DNA of 64,000 nt, from the NCBI RefSeq assembly GCF_024868665.1, contig NC_079904.1, forward strand, positions 24,394,450 through 24,458,449, given 5' to 3'. A program made the position numbers and the translations under genes. The DNA is from Triplophysa rosa. Taxonomy: Eukaryota; Chordata; Actinopteri; Cypriniformes; Nemacheilidae. The notes beneath the pieces were generated by a model. That model saw only the letters and a program-made list of their open reading frames with translations, was not told the origin of the DNA and ran no database searches. Position 1 is the stretch's first letter. The number at the start of each line of letters is the position of its first letter. Shown here piece by piece: positions 58,081 to 64,000 of the stretch.

Positions 58081-59486
58081 CTGCAAACACACACAACAAT
58101 AAACGACATCAACACGTGACATCCAGTACAACACATGTTTAACAAACTCAAAGTGAGTAAGTGTCATTTCATTTCTCTCTTCAAAAAAATTGTTCGTTAT
58201 GCTGGTTGAAAGTCTCTTCGTGTTTGTAGTATATTTTTATATCTTCTGCGGAAGGTGCCGGATCATTCAATCCTTTTCTAGTCTACTCTAACACTTCAAT
58301 GAATGTCAGTTATACATGAACAGAAAATACACGAAACTCTTTCACACGAGCTGTTAAAAAACACAGACAGACAAACCAATGAGTTCATGGTTTCTTCTCA
58401 ATCTGCATTTTTAACCAACAAAACATTTAAATAACTTTCACTTTCCTTCATCAGAATGACATCACAGCAGCACTTTCATTATTCTACAGCTCTGTCATTC
58501 AAATTCACTTGAAGTGTCTGCTTTTATAAAACATTTGTTGACTTTCTGATGTGCAAAGAGGAGAAAGAATCCATCCAGCAGGATTTCATTACAGCTCACA
58601 GACGCAAACTTCCTCTCTCTCGAGAGATGTGTGTGTATGAAGAGAATATCTGCACAAAATACACTGCACTACACCAGACAACAAGTAGACAAATACAGAT
58701 ACACAACTTGAAATGTATAAAGTGATAATCCAAAGACACGGTGCTCAGCTGAACAGAGTGTGTAGTGCGTGCGACTTTTGTAATGTGTTTATGTGGATGT
58801 TTGTGTATGAATTCTTCTGTTGAGTTGTGTATTTATGAGGTTTAAATCACTTCCAGCTGTGCAGACAGATGTTCACCGGCAGACTGAAAGAACACAAACA
58901 GGACTGAAGGAAAGGTTTGTCTCACACAGATCGTGTGCAGTATTTCATGTGTTTTACTGTACAACAATCAAACAGCAGCTGCCGCCGCACGCATGTTATC
59001 ATTCCTTTAACACGAGAAACTTCTGAAAAACACAACATGGACATGTTCCCAGGACACACCAAACAACATTCTGCCTTAAAGATCCAAAAAGCTTGAGAAA
59101 TCTCACAGAAATCTGGAAATGATTTCATGTGACAGACAAAAGTTCCTCGTCTTCCTACGATAAACATGAGACCATCAGAGGTCATGTGTTAGTCATACAG
59201 ACATTAATGCAAAAACACATTTACAGAAAGTGGCATTCTGACACGTCACATAAAGATTAACACGGTGATGTCACACACGCGCTTCTGCTGGAGACTGAGA
59301 ATCTGTCGTAAACGCACGAGAAGCATTCTCACAGGCTTTTAAAGGTTGTGTGTGGATAAGACAGAAACTTTAATGAGACAGCTAGAAAAATATCTCATAA
59401 GTTTATTAGTAACATGATGGAGTTTGTGCCACTACAGTAATCCTCCATCACTCTCTCAATTTCAATTAGTTGAAGAATATGTCAGG

Positions 59487-59806
59487 GATAATCCACAGCT
59501 AGCCGTGCGTTAAAGGGTTTTAATGCACGATGTGGTTGCCTCTGCGAAGTGCATTAAAATCCTTTAACGCACGGCTAGCCGTGGATTATCCCGCTTATAC
59601 CATGGTCATTTGCCAAGTTAAAGCTTTTATTGATGTTTACAGTAAAATTTTAGAGCAAACGGGTGAAAATGACAGTGATTTTGTCAGTTAAATGTCAAAT
59701 GTAATCAAACTGACTGGAGCTACCGGTGCGTTAAAGGGTTTTAATGCACAACTTCCAGCCAATCAGAATCCAGTATTCAAACAGACCATGGTAGAAATGA
59801 GATTTA
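59487..59806. mobile_element. foldback element with 45-bp hairpin
   Basis: Left end forms an almost perfect hairpin: GGGATAATCCACAGCTAGCC at 59488 pairs with GGCTAGCCGTGGATTATCCC near 59572. ACCATGGTC at 59599 and GACCATGGT near 59784 are inverted. The right part, CCAATCAGAATCCAGTATTC, matches the foldback elements at 11478 and 19038. Confidence 0.8.
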
Positions 59807-61118
59807 TGTGTTCATGGGCTACATTTGACACTAGCTGCAGGGAATGATGGGAAATAGTCGTGTTGAATCATTACTGTAACATTACCTGAGTATTGTCAGT
59901 CATACACTGATGTTTATGGTCAAACTCACATCACTGTGATGATGCTCATCTTATAAATACAATGGCTCAGACGTGACTCGAGGGCAGAATACAATCACAT
60001 TAAACTTTGAGATACAATTTACAGTTTGTACAGTATAAAAGTGTCTCTGGAAAGACCCCATTAACATGTGTGTGTGTTTTAATCAGCGAGAGAAGAGAAG
60101 CGTCCGGAGCTCAGGGTCACGGCAGATCGATATCATTCATATCCTCATACTGCTGTTGCTTCATACACGTCCACCAAACCAATTCTGCTTTCATAGGCTT
60201 CATCCTCTTCATCCTCGCCCTGCATTTATGACAACAGTCAGTTTACACTCATCACACCCAATGAAATCATGATGTCACACAGTTAGAAGTGTCCCATGAT
60301 TCTTACTGAAATAATGAATGATTAATAGAATGATGTGTTACCTCCAGCACACACACTGATGTAAACCCACGAGTCTCTGAGAGGATTGTGTGTGTGTGTC
60401 TTGCTGGTTTTTCGATCATTTCTTAAGCCTGTAAGTCTGTTTGTGTGTGTGTCCTGGTAAACCTACATTGTGTGGACCAAACCAACCCAAAGATAGTAAT
60501 AGCAGTGATTTTTGACTTTTTTGTTGTTGAGGAAAACAGCTTATAAATGAAACTAAATGATGTTTGTATTAAAATGTAAAAATGCAGAAAGGTTTGTGTG
60601 ATGGTGTGGTTTAGGGGTAGGCAATGACAACGATTAGTTTCCAGCATTGTTTTGCTTTTTGTTTGGAGTCCTGACATATTTCACCCATGTCATGCTGTCT
60701 GCTCTGTGTCTTGTCTCTGTTGTGTCTAGTGTGTATTCTTATTGTTTGCACAGTCATTTCTTGTGTGTATTGTTTATGAACTCTGTTACTGTCATTAATG
60801 TCAGAGATCATTGGTTTGGTTTATCCACACACACACACACGCGCACAGGCACTTGGTTGTGCAATTTTTATTGTGTTAGAAGTAAATAATTGTTTCCGAT
60901 AGAGAGTCAAGAGTAATTAAACCTCATGTTTGAGAAATGTGTGTTAAACATGTTCACATGTTTCCATGGTGATGAGATGCTTAAGAGCACTTCAAGATGA
61001 ACAGTTCTTTAATAAAGGATCATTAGAAATTGGACGTGTTTTTATTTGTTTTTTTCCACAGTCTCCATCACTTGTTTATTATTCTGAAGTAGGCAGACGT
61101 GGCTTCTGTTGGTTTTGG

Positions 61119-61120
61119 AG

Positions 61121-61167
<47 letters not shown>

Positions 61168-61168
61168 G

Positions 61169-61220
<52 letters not shown>
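61119..61220. repeat. CA-rich microsatellite
   Basis: About 100 bp of CA with interspersed CG. Confidence 0.95.
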
Positions 61221-62282
61221 TCTGTCTGTGTTTTTATTTCATTATACGTGCAGTTTCTGCAGGACTCTGAGCCTTTGGTGTTTGTAATACGAGAGATGAT
61301 CAGAACACAAACAGAGCCGAAATGATTTTCTGAACATTCTGCTGTTAGTCTAACTGTAATCAAACATCAAGGGCTTCGTGTCATTCACGAATGTGACCTT
61401 TCACGCTAAATGTCTTACACGAAACCCTTGAATACGTTTCAAAGATTAAATTCTTAATCTATCACAGTTCTTTCTCACTGGTAAGGGACTGTAAAGTGTT
61501 CGAAGATGAACTCGTGTCATACAGTCATGTTTTCAACTTTGCTGTTGATGGTTCAGCTGATCAAACATGAAAACCTCTTGTTGTGAAAATCAGATGAACC
61601 CACTAAACAGAGAGGTGAGACGTTCATCATTCATTTTTCAACATCTGCTATCTTTCACCAACCAACATTCCCATGATGTTAAAACACAACATAATGTAAA
61701 ATACAGGGGGAAGAGCCGTAAAACATAAATACAGACTAATTCCTTCATATGAATCCAGTATAGTGTGCTCTAGTTGAACAGATTCACTGTCCGTCCTCTA
61801 ATTAATGAGCTAATCGACATTTCAGAGAGGTGAAAAGTAAATAAACACCTGACAGAAATGACACGTCAAAGTGTCTTACTTTTAACTCAAGTGAAGTAAA
61901 GGTTTTCAGACATTTCAGTGTCAATGAGCAACTTTTAGAAAACTCTTGTAAACACTACAGTGTGGATGAAGAAGCATCATTTGGTTTATGTGTGTGATGT
62001 GGTTATCAATAACTGTCTCTATTCTGCACTGTTTATTAGTAATCATTTCATTCTCTGTAGAACTAAACTAACAGTCATAACATGAAACATACACAAGAAA
62101 TGATATATAATACAAATATCCTGAAGCTGTTCACAATATCTCACCGCAATAAAACCCAGTGTTTGTTTTATAACTTGCTATTATTTGATGGCTTTATGAT
62201 AGGACAGATCAACAGACTGCCCCTGATACTCATGACAACATCCTCATTCCCACACACCGGAAAACACACACACCCACACATG

Positions 62283-62557
62283 TCTGGTTTACTATCTCCG
62301 TGGGGACAGTCCATAGGCGTAATGTTTTTTATACTGTACAAACTGTATATTCTATCCCCTATCCCTAACCCTATCCCTAAACCTAAAGATCATAGAACAC
62401 TTTTTGCATTTTTAGATTTGTAAAAAATATTGTTCTGTACAATTTATTAGCTTTTGTGCCCATGAGGACCTCAATTTTGGTCCCCACAGTGACACGAGTC
62501 CCCATGTGTTGGTGTGTATTCAGGTTTAGGTCCCCACCGGGATATACAAACATGAAC
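62283..62557 (-). repeat. GTCCCCAC-family repeat, copy 4
   Basis: Near-identical to copies 2 and 3, with CA-rich sequence on both sides and a second short TGTCTGGTTTACTATC at 62579, as if the element's left end were repeated. Confidence 0.86.
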
Positions 62558-62596
62558 ACACATGCACACACACGCACATGTCTGGTTTACTATCCC

Positions 62597-63690
62597 GGTG
62601 GGCTCTAGAGTGCGACCTTATTTCTCAATGGTGCGACTAAAAAAAATCTGAGGTCGCACCGGTGCGACCAGTCGTTCGAGGGAGAAAAGGTCTCTTCGAC
62701 TCTGAAAGTCCCTCCCTGTGATTCAACAACAGACACGCATTAGGCCCATATCGTGGTCTAAACCAATCAGAGATAGTGAAGGGCGGACCCTCCCTCTGAT
62801 TGGCCGTGGTCCAGATTTTCCTGTACGTGTGTGTACCAGAGGTCGCGTTAACCGAAAATTCTTTTTATTACCAGTGACGGAAAAACAAGAAGGCCGTCTG
62901 TCCGTCCGTCATTTTGACGGATTACAATGAGGGCAATTTGTAACTCCCCGTTTGCCTTCATTAGAGCGTGATATGCTCGCGAAGGGACGTGCGTGTTTTC
63001 ACCTGTCATCGTTACTGACTAGACATGTGTGATGCGATCTGGGAAAACCCGGATATGGCGCTGGGACGCCTATCAAAGTAAACCACATAACATGAAGAAT
63101 GAAGGAGCATCAATGCACATTTCCCTCCAGTCCTGTGTAAACTACGGCATGCAAAGTTTTTATACAATGTTTTCGTGAGATGACAGAGCTCCCCGTCTGC
63201 AGCACCGGGAGTTATCCGATCGCAAACTTGTTTCACTGCTTATTAGTTTCACTGCTTATTAGTTGTTGTCCGTAATGTTTGCTAGTTTCCCTGTGTAGTG
63301 ATAATGGCAGAGCTCTCGTTCTTTAAGTGTGCCCGCACCATTTTCCTTACTTTCGTTTTATTCAAACGGTTTTGTACAGTATTTTTATAGACTTCAACAC
63401 TGGGAAATGTTTTTTTATTAAATTGTTATTAGAGTAAGTCTTTTACTACTCTAAAGAGACTTTTACTTGTGATACTGGACTGTTGTGCTTTTATTAAAAT
63501 ACAACAAGTTCCGAGACGCAAGTACAGCGTGATGACGTCACGAACATACTAATTACCACCTAAAGCCACCTTGCACCATAGTGACGGGTAATAATAGATT
63601 ATGACGGATTTTTTACGAGCCTGTCAGTCAAAATGACGGACAATAAAAAAAGTCTAGCGCAACCTCTGGTGTGTTCGTGTGAAAATGCGT
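62597..63690. mobile_element. probable hAT-like element, GTGCGACC family
   Basis: Opens with GAGTGCGACC and GGTCGCACCGGTGCGACC motifs and ends near TCTAGCGCAACCTCTG, an imperfect inverse. Internal sequence is non-coding as far as I can tell. No duplication confirmed. Confidence 0.45.
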
Positions 63691-64000
63691 GTGCTGCAGT
63701 CAGACAGAGAGGGGAGGAGCCTATAGGCCCGTCAGTTAAACAGAGAGGATGATGAGAGAAGATGAAAAGAATGATTGACAACTTTTTCGTGAATAATGTT
63801 AAGTTAAGGCCTGATCCGTCCAAAAATCATAAGCAATGCTCTCACACGGAGCCATCAACCTCCCAGGTTATGTCAAGCCCTGGTCCATTTATCTTGAGAT
63901 GTTTTAAGTTTCAGTTCAGTGAAGCACTTTAAGCACCATCACTTTTTCAGTAAGTGACCTTTCTTGTAGAATTGTGCTTAAAATAAAGAACTTTATGTTG

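Larger units (their letters stand above)
58081..64000. other. lama2 intron 1 (partial)
   Basis: 5.9 kb upstream of exon 2. Exon 1 with its signal peptide and phase-1 end was looked for and not found. Contains a foldback element, a CA array at 61119-61220, a GTCCCCAC-family repeat and a probable DNA transposon at 62597-63690. The stretches 58090-59480 and 59810-61110 show no gene. Confidence 0.75.

Noticed and set aside
58081..64000. Search for lama2 exon 1 (signal peptide ending in phase 1).
   Set aside because: No minus-strand Met-led hydrophobic segment followed by a suitable donor was convincing; it probably lies beyond the window.

Overview
The window is vertebrate, almost certainly teleost and probably cyprinid. 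It has compact GT-AG introns, very many CA/GT microsatellites, tRNA-derived SINEs carrying the common teleost tail (GTAAGTCGCTTTGGATAAA), many small hAT-like and inverted-repeat elements, solo LTRs, and a DIRS/gypsy relic. No bacterial, viral or CRISPR locus is present. The species assignment is inference.

One host gene fills the window: lama2, laminin subunit alpha-2, on the minus strand. Its 5' end lies at high coordinates. I reconstructed 23 consecutive coding exons by hand, numbered 2 to 24 by recalled correspondence with human LAMA2. Exon 2 is at 57910-58080 and exon 24 at 213-356. Together they total 3,419 coding bases in one open frame. Every internal junction is GT-AG and the phases are compatible throughout. 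Most exon lengths match those I recall for human LAMA2. The exons encode, in order, the LN (laminin N-terminal) polymerisation domain (exons 2-6), the first run of laminin-type EGF (LE) modules (exons 6-11), the first laminin IV (L4) domain (exons 12-15), and the second LE run (exons 16-24). Exon 1 (signal peptide, promoter) was not found and should lie beyond 64000. The second L4 domain, coiled coil and LG domains lie beyond position 1.

About 95% of the window is intron. Intron 19 (6741-14230) holds stacked hAT-type insertions with clean 8-bp target duplications. Introns 18 and 15 carry more hAT-like elements, a TTAA-flanked element inside an older repeat, and a solo LTR inside a hAT. Introns 10 and 11 share a ~1-kb near-identical direct duplication that brackets exon 11. 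Intron 3 has an antisense solo LTR 80 bp from exon 4 and a palindromic MITE. Intron 2 has a decayed DIRS-like gag joined to the 3' end of a gypsy-like LTR element. Intron 16 contains a 0.9-kb higher-order GACA minisatellite.

The main points for a second look are: several lama2 splice acceptors built from microsatellites, notably a (UG)25-U-CAG acceptor at exon 13 that resembles CFTR exon 9; an orphan, GC-rich laminin-EGF-like open segment in intron 20 with in-phase splice signals; and the recent duplication around exon 11. I found no previously undescribed enzymatic or defence system.
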